Counted from the stretch's first letter, positions 13,179-21,282 are shown. The stretch: 64,000 nucleotides of DNA from Microbispora catharanthi (GCF_006334915.2 NZ_VDMA02000014.1:124001-188000); one strand, 5' to 3'. Numbers and translations are program-made. Notes: a model not told the origin generated them from the letters alone.

Positions 13179-14123
13179 ATGAGCGTGAAGACGAAGCGGG
13201 TCGCGGCCATCGATTGCGGGACCAACTCGGTCCGCCTTCTCATCGCGGACATCTCTGGCGACGACCTCACCGACGTCGAACGGCGAATGGAGATCGTCAG
13301 GCTCGGCCAGGACGTCGACCGTACGGGACGGCTCGCGCCGGAGGCCCTGGAGCGGACGTTCACGGCCATGCGCGGGTACGCCAAGCTGATCAGGGAGCAC
13401 GCCCCGGACGGTCCCGTGCCGGTCCGCGTGGTCGCCACCTCGGCGACCCGCGACGCCGCCAACCGGGCCGACTTCGTCTCCGGCGTACGGGACATCTTCG
13501 GCGTGGAGCCCGAGGTGGTGACCGGCGACGAGGAGGCGCGGCTGTCCTTCACGGGCGCGACCCGGGGCCTGGCCCGCTCGGGCGCCGAGGCCGAGACCCC
13601 TTATCTCGTGGTGGACATCGGGGGCGGTTCGACCGAGTTCGTCGTCGGTTCCCGGTCGGTCGAGGGCGCGCTGTCGGTGGACATCGGCTGCGTACGGCTG
13701 ACCGAGCGCCACCTGCGCGACGACCCGCCGAGCGCCGGGACGGTGGAGGCGGCCGTCGCCGACATCGAGGCGGCCATGGACCGGGTCGAGGAGAGCGTCC
13801 CCGTGCGTACGGCGCGGACGCTGGTCGGCCTGGCGGGCTCGGTCACCACGGTCGCCGGCATCGCGCTCGATCTGCCCGCCTACGACCCCGCGCGCATCCA
13901 TCACTCGCGTATCCCCGCCGAGCGGGTCCACGAGGTGTCCGCGCGGCTGCTGCGCATGACGCACGACGAGCGGGCGGCCATCCCGGTCATGCACCCGGGC
14001 CGGGTGGACGTCATCGGCGCGGGCGCGCTCATCCTCGACCGCATCGTCCGCCGCTACGGCTTCCCGGAGGTCGTGGTCAGCGAGCACGACATCCTCGACG
14101 GCATCGCCTGGTCCCTCGCCTGA
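13179..14123 (+). CDS. Ppx/GppA family phosphatase
   Basis: 314 aa. An ASKHA-fold enzyme: phosphate-1 motif AAIDCGTNSVRLLIAD near the start, the ATSATRDAANR segment with conserved residues, the DIGGGSTEF nucleotide-binding loop and LAGSVTTVAGIAL. The family hydrolyses polyphosphate or pppGpp; actinobacteria often have two copies with different preferences, so the substrate is left open. The short form (no HD domain) is typical of the actinobacterial protein. ATG 13179 follows GGAGGGATG. It is the last gene of the conserved block. Confidence 0.9.
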   Translation: MSVKTKRVAAIDCGTNSVRLLIADISGDDLTDVERRMEIVRLGQDVDRTGRLAPEALERTFTAMRGYAKLIREHAPDGPVPVRVVATSATRDAANRADFVSGVRDIFGVEPEVVTGDEEARLSFTGATRGLARSGAEAETPYLVVDIGGGSTEFVVGSRSVEGALSVDIGCVRLTERHLRDDPPSAGTVEAAVADIEAAMDRVEESVPVRTARTLVGLAGSVTTVAGIALDLPAYDPARIHHSRIPAERVHEVSARLLRMTHDERAAIPVMHPGRVDVIGAGALILDRIVRRYGFPEVVVSEHDILDGIAWSLA

Positions 14124-14219
14124 CAAGAACCGGGGCGTCAGGGGGCGGCAGGCTCGGCGCTCGTCTCGTGAGCGTCGAGGATCCGCCAGGTGGGGCCGGG
14201 AGTCTCCGGCTTGGTGCCC

Positions 14220-14696
14220 CGGGGCAACGGGTGGCCGCTTTCACCCCGTCGGGCGGTCTGGCCGAGGTGGCCGTGGCGCCCGCCGCCCTGACCGTGCCGC
14301 TGCCGGACGACGTGACGTCCCACCTCGGCGCGGCCGCCCCGCTGATGCTGACGAGCGCGTTGCTGCTGCTCACCGACGCGGCGAGGCTCGGCGCGGGGGA
14401 GAGCGTGCTCGTGCACTCCGCGAGCGGCGGTGTCGTGTCGGCCGTGGCACGCCTGGTCCCCGCACTCGGCGGAGGACGGCTCATCGGCACCGTGGGACGG
14501 CCGGACAAGGTCGGCGCGGCCCGTTCCGCCGGCTACGACATGGTCGTCGTCCCTGCGTCGCGTCCTCGATCTGGTCGCGGAGGGCCGGCTGGACGTTCGG
14601 GTGACCGAGATCGGCGCTCTGTCCGGGGTGCCCGAGGTGCATCAACTGCTCGCCGAAGGCCGCGGCAGCGGAAAGTACGTCGTCCGGATCGCGTGA
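14220..14696 (+). pseudogene. Broken zinc-free quinone oxidoreductase / MDR gene
   Basis: No start codon or N-terminal domain remains. From about 14220 one frame reads VAAFTPSGGLAEVAVAP, then VLVHSASGGVVSAVARL (the NADPH-binding loop) and GTVGRPDKVGAARSAGYD, typical of medium-chain quinone oxidoreductases. Near 14550 the homology moves to another frame, where RRVLDLVAEGRLDVRVTEI and GKYVVRIA give the C-terminal tail and stop. The middle (~100 codons of the Rossmann fold) is missing, so an internal deletion plus N-terminal loss is the simplest reading. Confidence 0.75.
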
Positions 14697-14728
14697 ACGC
14701 CGCGTGGAACACCTGAAGATCTTGCTGC

Positions 14729-14763
14729 TACTGCGCAATGCGTAGTACTGTGCGATGCGTGGA
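14729..14763. promoter_or_regulatory. Tandem PadR-type operator overlapping the padR start
   Basis: TACTGCGCAATGCGTAGTA (14729-14747) is a 19-bp palindrome with one mismatched pair. A second, diverged copy TACTGTGCGATGCGTGG starts 17 bp later at 14746 and runs into the padR start codon. The tandem spacing and location fit autorepression of the PadR/HAAS pair. Binding is inferred, not shown. Confidence 0.65.
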
Positions 14764-15088
14764 CAGTAGCCAGCTCCTCAAAGGAGTCCTCGACCTGGCG
14801 GTCCTCGCGGTGCTCGCCGAGCGCGACAGTTACGGATACGACGTCGTACGCCGCCTGCGTGAGGTGGGGCTCGAGGACGTCGGCGACGCCTCGGTGTACG
14901 GGACGCTGCGGCGGCTCTTCAAGGCCGGAGCGCTCACCTCCTACGTGGTCGCCTCCGACGAGGGGCCGCACCGCAAGTACTACGGCCTGAACGACGTGGG
15001 CCGCTCGCTCCTCCAGACCTCGGCGAAGACCTGGACGTCCTTCGCCGCCACCATGAACGACCTGCTCAAGGAGGTCGATCCGGGATGA
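14759..15088 (+). CDS. PadR-family transcriptional regulator
   Basis: 109 aa from GTG 14759 (VDSSQLLKGVLDLAVLAVL), the usual PadR start; ATG 14738 would add seven residues encoded by the operator itself. A winged helix-turn-helix covers about residues 5-80, with YGYDVVRRL and the wing segment DASVYGTLRRLFKAG. There is a short C-terminal helix for dimerisation. It overlaps the HAAS-domain gene by 4 nt (ATGA), and such PadR-HAAS pairs recur in Gram-positive bacteria. The operator over the start predicts autoregulation. Confidence 0.9.
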   Translation: MDSSQLLKGVLDLAVLAVLAERDSYGYDVVRRLREVGLEDVGDASVYGTLRRLFKAGALTSYVVASDEGPHRKYYGLNDVGRSLLQTSAKTWTSFAATMNDLLKEVDPG

Positions 15089-16071
15089 ACCCCCCAATGA
15101 CGCCCCAGAAGTACGCCGCCGCCGTACGTGAGGCGCTCGCCGATCTCCCCGCCCGCGACAGGGACGTGCTGCTGGAGGACCTGGACGAGCATCTCGCCGA
15201 GGTCGCCGCCGAGCCGGGCATGTCGCTGGAGGAACGGCTCGGCAGCCCCGAGGCGTACGCGGCCGAGCTGCGGGCCGCCTACGGCGGGCGGCCTTCGGGT
15301 GGCGGCTCCTCTCTGGGCGGGCGGCTGCGCGAGCGCATGAGCGGAGCCGTCCGGCGCGTTCACACGCGGCTGCTCGTGCTCCCGCCCTACCGTCAGGCCG
15401 CCGTCTTCGCCCCCGAACTGCGCCCCGCATGGTGGGTGCTGCGGGGTTACGCGATCGCGCTGGCCGTGCTCGCGCCGATCAGCGCCCCCGGGCTGGTCCC
15501 CGGCGACCTCCCCGCCTGGGTGTTCACGCTCGCGGTCATCTGGGGGTCGGTGTGGCTGGGCCGGCGGGGCCGCACGCGGGGGTCACGTTGGAGCCGGGCG
15601 CTGCTGCTCGGAGCCGACCTGCTGGCCGCGGTCCTCGTGGTCACGGCGATGGCCGACGTTCCGAGCACGTCGTCGCGCGGCGTGGCCTTCGACTACGGCC
15701 CCCGGCCGGACGTGTACGCGCCGGGCATGCGGGTGGAGAGGGTGTCCTCGCTGGGCGGGGACGTCTCCAACATCTTCCCGTACGCGGAGGACGGGACACC
15801 GTTGCACAACGTCCGGCTCTACGATCAGGACGGCAACCCGATCATGCTGGAGCCGGGATTCGACCAGGAGTTCGTCATTCCCTGCGACGGGGAGCCGCCC
15901 ATGCGCAACGCCTACCCGCTGCCGCTGAGGCCCGTGGAGCACCGCGCCGATCCCGCCGGTCCGGAGGCGACCTGCGTGCCCGCCACGCCGGCGCCCACGG
16001 ACGCCACGGCCTCCGCGACGCCCTCCGCCTCGCCGTCGCCCTCACCCTCCGCCACGCCGTCCCGGCGGTAG
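15085..16071 (+). CDS. HAAS-domain membrane protein (PadR partner)
   Basis: 328 aa. The N-terminal ~75 residues match the HAAS signalling domain (YAAAVREALADLPARDRDVLLEDLDEHLAEV). Two or three membrane helices follow (WVLRGYAIALAVLAPI, LPAWVFTLAVIWGSVW, ALLLGADLLAAVLVVTAMA). The rest is an extracytoplasmic domain ending in a Pro/Ser/Thr/Ala-rich tail. It is translationally coupled to padR. HAAS domains are thought to bind the paired PadR or sense membrane state; the output here is not known. Confidence 0.82.
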   Translation: MNPPMTPQKYAAAVREALADLPARDRDVLLEDLDEHLAEVAAEPGMSLEERLGSPEAYAAELRAAYGGRPSGGGSSLGGRLRERMSGAVRRVHTRLLVLPPYRQAAVFAPELRPAWWVLRGYAIALAVLAPISAPGLVPGDLPAWVFTLAVIWGSVWLGRRGRTRGSRWSRALLLGADLLAAVLVVTAMADVPSTSSRGVAFDYGPRPDVYAPGMRVERVSSLGGDVSNIFPYAEDGTPLHNVRLYDQDGNPIMLEPGFDQEFVIPCDGEPPMRNAYPLPLRPVEHRADPAGPEATCVPATPAPTDATASATPSASPSPSPSATPSRR

Positions 16072-16084
16072 GGGAACCGCAGAG

Positions 16085-16513
16085 TCAGCCGGACCCGAGC
16101 GCGCGCAGCATGGTCAGGAGCGTCGTGCGGTCGGAGACGGGCCGGAAGAAGGCCCGGTCCACCCCCTCGACCACGGCGATGGCCTCCTGTGCGAGGGCGG
16201 CGCCGCGCTCGGTCGCCCGCAGCCTCCTGGCCCGGGTGTCGGCGGGGTCGATCTCGCGCGAGACCAGGCCCTTGGCCTCCAGTTTGCGGATGACCTGCGA
16301 GGTCATCTTCACGTCCGTGCCGGCCTGCCGGGCCAGCGTGAGCTGGTTGGGATCCTCGCCGTGGGAGTTCAACCACCACGTGCTCGCCAGCAGGACGAAC
16401 TGCACGTGGGTGAGATCCAGCGGCGCGAGGGCCGCGGCGATGTCACGCTGCCAGCGGAGCGTGGCGTGCCACAGCAGGAACCCCGGGCTCTCCTCGGGGT
16501 CCAGCGGCGGCAT
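16085..16513 (-). CDS. MarR-family transcriptional regulator
   Basis: 142 aa. Winged helix-turn-helix with NQLTLARQAGTDVKMTSQVI as recognition region, KLEAKGLVSREIDPADTRARR as wing and the typical long terminal helices for dimerisation. It is the second gene of a minus-strand pair, 3 nt after the SRPBCC gene, and likely regulates that pair through the inverted repeats upstream at 16957-16998. Any ligand is unknown. It converges on the HAAS gene with 13 nt between. Confidence 0.88.
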   Translation of the reverse strand: MPPLDPEESPGFLLWHATLRWQRDIAAALAPLDLTHVQFVLLASTWWLNSHGEDPNQLTLARQAGTDVKMTSQVIRKLEAKGLVSREIDPADTRARRLRATERGAALAQEAIAVVEGVDRAFFRPVSDRTTLLTMLRALGSG

Positions 16514-16516
16514 GGT

Positions 16517-16933
16517 CTAGCCCTCCTCTGCCAGCCGCACCAGCGCGGCCAGCACGTCGGGGAAGTCGGCGGTGATGGCCGGGCCGAGCTGCGGGCCGAC
16601 CTCGTCCGCGGCCGGGCCGGTGATCTCGGTGCGGTAGACGATCCTGGTGTGGCCGTCCGCCGGTTCGAGCCGGTGCACGGTCCGTACGACGAAGTCGCCG
16701 GCGTCCATCTCATCGGTGAACCACGTGCCCGGCTCGATCTTGGTCAGGCGCATCCGGATCGGCTCGTCGCCCGGCGGGGTCATCGTGAACGTCGTGCCGA
16801 CGGCGAACGGCCCGTCGACCTCGATGCTCTCGATCCCGTCGTTCCAGCGCGGCCACGCCGCCATGTCCGACCAGTGCCGCCAGACCGTGCCGGCGCTCGC
16901 GGCGGTCTCCACGCTGTGCTCGTACTCCCACAT
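16517..16933 (-). CDS. SRPBCC-family (START-like fold) protein
   Basis: 138 aa, a single START/Bet v1-like hydrophobic-pocket domain of the polyketide cyclase/dehydrase type: MWEYEHSVETAASAGTVWRHWSD at the N-terminus and WPRWNDGIESIEVDGPFAVGT as the first strands. It probably binds or transforms a small hydrophobic ligand; no catalytic residues can be named. It is the first gene of a pair with a MarR regulator, an arrangement that fits a small-molecule response. Confidence 0.85.
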   Translation of the reverse strand: MWEYEHSVETAASAGTVWRHWSDMAAWPRWNDGIESIEVDGPFAVGTTFTMTPPGDEPIRMRLTKIEPGTWFTDEMDAGDFVVRTVHRLEPADGHTRIVYRTEITGPAADEVGPQLGPAITADFPDVLAALVRLAEEG

Positions 16934-16956
16934 GCCGGGCTCCTTCTCCGATTGCC

Positions 16957-16998
16957 TACGTAGAGATTATCTACGCATAGACTATCTGTCCATAGACC
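16957..16998. promoter_or_regulatory. Candidate MarR operator and promoter of the SRPBCC-marR pair
   Basis: GTAGAGATTATCTAC (16960-16974) is an inverted repeat with 5-bp arms. It is followed by the direct repeat ATAGAC...ATAGAC between 16977 and 16997. The AT-rich sequence stands out in this genome and lies 24-65 nt before the SRPBCC start, as expected for a MarR-controlled promoter. Confidence 0.5.
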
Positions 16999-17030
16999 GG
17001 CTCCGCGTACGGACGGAGCCGGGCCGGACG

Positions 17031-18236
17031 TCAGCCGCGCAGGCGGACGGGCAGGGAGAACAGGCCGCGCATGATGGCGCTGGGCCACCACCTCAGCTCG
17101 GCGGGGTCGGCGGCGAGGGCCAGATCGGGGAATCGTTCGAGCACCCGGCCGATCGCGGCCTCTCCCTCCACCCTGGCCAGGGCCGCGCCGACGCAGTAGT
17201 GGGGCCCCCGGCCGAAGGCGAGGTGCGGTTCGCCGACCCGGCCGGGGGAGAACGCGTCCGGGTCGGCGAACGCCGCCGGATCCCGGTTGGCCGCCAGCAG
17301 CGAGACGAGGATGGGCTCCCCGGGCAACATCTCCTGGCCGCCGACGACCACGGGCTCGGTGGGAAAACGCCAGGTGGCGTTCCGTACGGGACCGTCGTAA
17401 CGCAGCATCTCGTCGATGAAGTCCGGCAGCAGGGAGAGGTCGGCGCGCAGAGCCGCCGCCTGGCCGGGATGCCGCAGCAGCGCGAGCAGACCGTTGCCGA
17501 TCAGCGCCACGGTCGTCTCGTGGCCGGCGATCAGCAGCAGGAACGCGGTCGAGGTCAGCTCGTCCTTGTCGATCTCGCCCTGGTTGGACCGCCGTACGAG
17601 GTCGGTGAGCAGGTCGTTGCCCGGCCGGGAGCGCTTGAGCTCGACCAGATCGGCCAGGAAGGTCTCCAGGGCGTCCGTGGCGCGGGCGATCTCCGCCACC
17701 TCGGACGCCGCCGCCGAGTCGATGACGGAGGCGTGGTGGTGGAAGGTGGCCCGGTCCTCCTCGGGCACGCCGAGCAGGTCGCAGATGATCGTGATCGGCA
17801 GCGGATAGGCGAGGTCGGCGATCAGATCCGCCTCGGGACCGTCGAGGCGGTCGAGCAGCGCGTCGGTCACCTCCAGCGCCCGCGTCCGCAGCCCCGCCAT
17901 CCGCCGGGGCGTGAAGGCCGCGCTCACGAGCCGCCGCAGGCGCGCGTGATCGGCCCCGTCGGCGTTGATCATGTGGCGGGCGAGCCCGGGCCGGTGGTCC
18001 AGGGGCAGGCCGAGAGATGCGGCCCGCCACTCGGGCGAGCCGGCCGCCGGGTCCTTGGCGAGGGCGGGATGGGTCAGCGCGGTCACGGCGTCCTCATACC
18101 GCGTGACCAGCCACGCCTCGCAGCCGGGCAGCGGCACGCGGGTCACCGGGGCGTTCCGGCGCAGCCAGTCATAGGCGGGGTAGGGGTCGGCGTCGAAGGC
18201 CGGGCCGAACAGCGGGGGGAATGAGTCGGTGGACAC
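17031..18236 (-). CDS. Cytochrome P450
   Basis: 401 aa, normal for bacterial class I P450s. Visible motifs: I-helix LLLIAGHETTVALIG with the oxygen-binding Thr, K-helix DEMLR (ExxR), and the heme loop FGRGPHYCVGAALAR with proximal Cys348. It is soluble and uses a ferredoxin/reductase pair that is not encoded next to it. GTG 18236 gives the expected family N-terminus; its ribosome site is weak. Substrate is unknown; no biosynthetic cluster is adjacent. Confidence 0.9.
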   Translation of the reverse strand: MSTDSFPPLFGPAFDADPYPAYDWLRRNAPVTRVPLPGCEAWLVTRYEDAVTALTHPALAKDPAAGSPEWRAASLGLPLDHRPGLARHMINADGADHARLRRLVSAAFTPRRMAGLRTRALEVTDALLDRLDGPEADLIADLAYPLPITIICDLLGVPEEDRATFHHHASVIDSAAASEVAEIARATDALETFLADLVELKRSRPGNDLLTDLVRRSNQGEIDKDELTSTAFLLLIAGHETTVALIGNGLLALLRHPGQAAALRADLSLLPDFIDEMLRYDGPVRNATWRFPTEPVVVGGQEMLPGEPILVSLLAANRDPAAFADPDAFSPGRVGEPHLAFGRGPHYCVGAALARVEGEAAIGRVLERFPDLALAADPAELRWWPSAIMRGLFSLPVRLRG

Positions 18237-18458
18237 GGGCCGTACGTACCCATCCGCGGCGCGACGGAAAAGATTGGAATCTTTCTCGGCATGACCTCTT
18301 CGTGACACGCGCGCCGGTGCCCCGTGGACACCGCGTCGGGACCGCGAGACGGTGCGGCACGGGTGCGCCGAGTCCGGGCGGCCCGATCGGCGGGCGGCGG
18401 CGTCGCGAGGACCGGCTTCCGGCCGACGCATACCTTGTGGCCTGGCACGATCGGTGTC

Positions 18459-19262
18459 ATGAGCTTCGTTCCTCCCGGTTCCGGCTGGCCGGGCGACCCC
18501 GCGTGCCCGGACACCCCCGTCGCCCACGACGCCCACGAGGTCGCCAAACTGGCCGCCGAGAGCCGCACTCTGACCGAACTGACCGCCAGGCAGTCGGTGT
18601 GCCGCGCCTGTCCGCGTCTCGTCGAGTGGCGGGAGGAGGTCGCCGACGTCAAACGGCGGGCGTTCGCGGACGAGACCTACTGGGGCCGGCCGATCGCGGG
18701 ATGGGGCGACGAGGCGCCGCACACGCTCATCGTGGGGCTGGCCCCCGCCGCGCACGGCGGCAACCGGACCGGCCGGATCTTCACCGGCGACCGCAGCGGT
18801 GACTGGCTGTTCGCGTCGCTGTACCGCACCGGCCTCGCCGCGCAGGAGACCAGCGTTCACGCGGGCGACGGCCAGCGGCTGATCGGCGCCCGGATGATGG
18901 CGGCGGTGCGGTGCGCCCCGCCCGCCAACAAGCCGACCCCGGAGGAGCGCGACACCTGCTTCCCCTGGCTCTCGAGGGAGCTCGCGCTCGTGGCCGGTAC
19001 GACCCGGGTGATCGTGGCGCTCGGCGGCTTCGCCTGGCAGGCGGTGTGGCCCGCGCTGCGCGAGGCCGGGTTCACGCTGCCGCCCCGCAGGCCGCCGTTC
19101 GGCCACGCGGTGGAGGTGCCCCTCTCCCACGGCGCGGCTCCGGTCACGCTCATCGGCTGCTACCACCCGAGTCAGCAGAACACCTTCACCGGCCGGGTCA
19201 CCGCGGACATGCTCGACGCGGTCTTCGCCCGCGCCGTCGCACTGGGGACCACGACCTTGTGA
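18459..19262 (+). CDS. Family 5 uracil-DNA glycosylase (UdgB-like)
   Basis: 267 aa from ATG 18459. The [10 protein letters not shown] pair of cysteines begins an iron-sulfur cluster set found in families 4 and 5. The active-site motif is [25 protein letters not shown] (broken: [13 protein letters not shown] then [10 protein letters not shown]), lacking the catalytic Asp of family 1, and the C-terminal loop is [10 protein letters not shown]. The enzyme excises uracil, hypoxanthine or related damage from DNA. An upstream in-frame extension to 18324 has no start context or homology. Its stop codon overlaps the first Rex-type palindrome. Confidence 0.88.
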   Translation: MSFVPPGSGWPGDPACPDTPVAHDAHEVAKLAAESRTLTELTARQSVCRACPRLVEWREEVADVKRRAFADETYWGRPIAGWGDEAPHTLIVGLAPAAHGGNRTGRIFTGDRSGDWLFASLYRTGLAAQETSVHAGDGQRLIGARMMAAVRCAPPANKPTPEERDTCFPWLSRELALVAGTTRVIVALGGFAWQAVWPALREAGFTLPPRRPPFGHAVEVPLSHGAAPVTLIGCYHPSQQNTFTGRVTADMLDAVFARAVALGTTTL

Positions 19263-19275
19263 ACCATTTCACAAG
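19256..19275. promoter_or_regulatory. Rex-type palindrome 1
   Basis: CTTGTGAA-CCAT-TTCACAAG has perfect 8-bp arms around a 4-nt centre, matching the TTGTGAAnnnnTTCACAA consensus of the NADH/NAD+-sensing repressor Rex. It overlaps the end of the glycosylase gene and lies about 165 nt before ndh. Confidence 0.7.
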
Positions 19276-19403
19276 TGTGAAGTCGGTCACTGAGAGAAGA
19301 TTGCAGGAATTTTCGCGAGAAATGTCGTCAAGAGATGACGAAGTGGGGAAAATCACTGGACCTTCGGCCCTAGTGGATTGGTGCGGTTGCCAACTCGTGA
19401 CGT

Positions 19404-19429
19404 AAGCTTGTGAATGCTTTCACAAGCTT
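19404..19429. promoter_or_regulatory. ndh: Rex-type palindrome 2 at the ndh promoter
   Basis: AAGCTTGTGAA-TGCT-TTCACAAGCTT has perfect 11-bp arms, so it is a longer version of the first site. It ends 11 nt before the ndh start and only 1 nt before its GGAGGG ribosome site (19431). A repressor here would block transcription or early elongation of ndh. Type II NADH dehydrogenase is a natural target for Rex. Confidence 0.78.
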
Positions 19430-19440
19430 CGGAGGGCATC

Positions 19441-20772
19441 GTGGCAGACCGCAACTGGAAGCACGTCGTCATCGTCGGCGGTGGGTACGTGGGCCTTTAT
19501 ACGGCTCTTCGTCTCCAGCGCACGCTCCGCCGTGAGCTGCGCGACCGCAGCGTGCGGATCACGCTCATCGACCCGCAGTCGTACATGACCTACCAGCCGT
19601 TCCTCCCCGAGGCGGCGGCCGGCAACATCTCGCCGCGCCACGTCGTGGCCCCGCTGCGCCGGGTGCTGCCCGCGGTGCGCATCCTCAACGGCAAGGTCTC
19701 CAAGGTGCACCACGAGGCGCGCACGCTGACCTTCGAGCCCGCCGCCGGCCAGTCCCGCGAGATCGAGTACGACGTCGTCGTCATGGCGGCCGGCTCGATC
19801 TCGCGTACGCTGCCGATCCCCGGCCTGGAGGACGCGGCCATCGGCTTCAAGACCGTCGGCGAGGCCATCGCGCTGCGCAACCGGGTCCTGGCCCTCCTCG
19901 ACCGGGCCGAGTCGAGCGACGACGAGGACGTGCGCCGCCGTGCGCTGACCTTCGTCGTGGTCGGCGGCGGCTTCGCGGGCATCGAGGCTCTCGCCGAGCT
20001 CGAGGACATGACCGAGGACGCGGTCACGTACTACCCGAGCATCGACAAGAAGGACCTGCGCTGGGTCCTGATCGAGGCGTCCAACCGCATCCTGCCCGAG
20101 GTCGGCCCCGAGATGGGCGAGTGGACCGCCGAGCAGCTGCGCGAGCGCGGCATCGAGCTCAAGATGGAGACGTTCCTCCAGTCGTGCGAGGGCGGCCTGG
20201 TCAAGACCTCGGACGGCGACGAGTTCGAGTCGGCCACGATCGTCTGGACCGCCGGCGTCAAGGCGAGCCCGATCGTCAACTCCACCGACCTGCCGCTCGA
20301 CGAGCGCGGCCGGATCAAGACCACGACGCGCCTGACCGTCGCGGGCGTCAAGGGCGCGTTCGCCGCCGGCGACATCGCCGGTGTCCCCGACGTGACGAAC
20401 CCCGGTCAGTACTGCGCGCCCAACGCCCAGCACGCCGTGCGGCAGGCGAAGGTCCTCGGCGACAACATCACCGCGTACCTGCGCGGGGAGAAGCTGCAGG
20501 ACTACCGGCACAAGTACGCCGGGTCGGTCGCCGGGCTCGGCCTCTACCGGGGCGTCGCGAACGTCTACGGCATGAAGCTGCGCGGCTTCCCGGCCTGGTT
20601 CATGCACCGCACCTACCACCTGTCGCGGGTCCCCACGGTCAACCGGAAGGTCCGCGTGGTGATGGACTGGACGCTGTCGCTGTTCTTCAAGCGGGAGACG
20701 ATCTCCCTCGGCGAGATCGAGCACCCGCGCGACGAGTTCAGGGCGGCCGCGAAGAGCGGCCTCAAGCGCTGA
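19441..20772 (+). CDS. ndh: Type II NADH dehydrogenase (NDH-2)
   Basis: 443 aa. Two dinucleotide-binding loops are clear: VVIVGGGYVGLYTALRLQ near the N-terminus (FAD) and FVVVGGGFAGIEALAELED mid-protein (NADH). Later TLTVAGVKGAFAAGDIAGVPD is the conserved FAD C-terminal signature, and the membrane-associating C-terminus includes GFPAWFMHRTYHLSRVP. It passes electrons from NADH to quinone without pumping protons. GTG 19441 has GGAGGG 5-10 nt upstream; ATG 19414 lies inside the operator and is rejected. Two Rex-type sites upstream predict redox control. Confidence 0.93.
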   Translation: MADRNWKHVVIVGGGYVGLYTALRLQRTLRRELRDRSVRITLIDPQSYMTYQPFLPEAAAGNISPRHVVAPLRRVLPAVRILNGKVSKVHHEARTLTFEPAAGQSREIEYDVVVMAAGSISRTLPIPGLEDAAIGFKTVGEAIALRNRVLALLDRAESSDDEDVRRRALTFVVVGGGFAGIEALAELEDMTEDAVTYYPSIDKKDLRWVLIEASNRILPEVGPEMGEWTAEQLRERGIELKMETFLQSCEGGLVKTSDGDEFESATIVWTAGVKASPIVNSTDLPLDERGRIKTTTRLTVAGVKGAFAAGDIAGVPDVTNPGQYCAPNAQHAVRQAKVLGDNITAYLRGEKLQDYRHKYAGSVAGLGLYRGVANVYGMKLRGFPAWFMHRTYHLSRVPTVNRKVRVVMDWTLSLFFKRETISLGEIEHPRDEFRAAAKSGLKR

Positions 20773-20810
20773 CCCGCTCGGCGCGGACGGATCGAAGGAC
20801 GACCTCAGGA

Positions 20811-20854
20811 CACGCACACGGCCCGGCGGCGCACACCGCCGGGCCGTGTGCGTG
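20811..20854 (+). terminator. Strong hairpin after ndh
   Basis: A perfect 19-bp stem (20811-20829 with 20836-20854; arm begins CACGCACACGGCCCGG) closes a 6-nt loop and is followed by TTCCTGT. It lies 39 nt after the ndh stop, in the position of an intrinsic terminator, though without a long T-run. Confidence 0.8.
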
Positions 20855-20991
20855 TTCCTGTGCTCTGCCATGCTGGTGTGGTGGACGGTGGAGAAGGTGC
20901 GGACGGTCTCCCGGACCTTGACCGGGTGGCTCCCAGGGGTGCCGTTCACGCGCTGTGGAAAGGGGGACAAGCCGCGTAAGACGTAACTTGC

Positions 20992-21020
20992 TTACAGAGG
21001 AGTGATCCGTGACATATGAT
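20992..21020 (+). promoter_or_regulatory. Promoter of the tRNA gene
   Basis: TTACAG (20992-20997), a 17-nt spacer and TATGAT (21015-21020) form a good housekeeping promoter. The mature tRNA 5' end at 21027 is 7 nt after the -10, so transcription may begin right at the tRNA. Confidence 0.6.
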
Positions 21021-21026
21021 CGCGGC

Positions 21027-21099
21027 GCCCCCGTAGCCCAATGGCAGAGGCAAGCCCCTTAAAAGGGCTGTGGTGTGGGTTCGAGTCCCACCGGGGGCA
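21027..21099 (+). tRNA. tRNA with UAA anticodon (Leu by codon) but class I short variable loop
   Basis: 73-nt cloverleaf: acceptor GCCCCCG/CGGGGGC with discriminator A; U8 A9; D arm GCC/GGC with GG in the loop; anticodon stem AGCCC/GGGCU; loop CUUAAAA giving anticodon UAA (21060-21062), which reads UUA (Leu); variable loop of only 5 nt (GUGGU); T arm GUGGG-UUCGAGU-CCCAC. CCA is not encoded. Normal bacterial tRNA-Leu has a long class II variable arm, so either a leucine identity or ordinary decoding is doubtful. It could be a regulatory or specialised tRNA. The fold is solid; the amino acid is open. Confidence 0.85.
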
Positions 21100-21121
21100 C
21101 TGGCGCCTCCCAGCAACAAGA

Positions 21122-21154
21122 AGCCGGTGACCTGCGTGATCCAGGCCACCGGCT
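21122..21154 (+). terminator. Hairpin after the tRNA gene
   Basis: AGCCGGTG (21122-21129) pairs with CACCGGCT (21147-21154), with an inner CCTG/CAGG pairing, 23 nt after the tRNA. It is probably the tRNA terminator and could also serve transcription from the minus strand. Confidence 0.6.
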
Positions 21155-21282
21155 GATCTGGCCAATCCGAGAAGATCGGCGTCACCGGGCGACGTTCAGG
21201 CGTGGTGACAAGTTCCCTTACGGAATCAATCCGCCGCCCGTGTCGGGCGGCGTGTGTGGTGCCGCAGCCCACAGTGCGCGTA

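Noticed and set aside
19414..19440. ATG 19414 as the start of ndh
   Set aside because: It lies inside the Rex-type palindrome, with no ribosome site; GTG 19441 has GGAGGG.
20946..21272. Minus-strand frame across the tRNA locus
   Set aside because: The GTRTHT-like peptide is the usual false translation of a tRNA gene in reverse.
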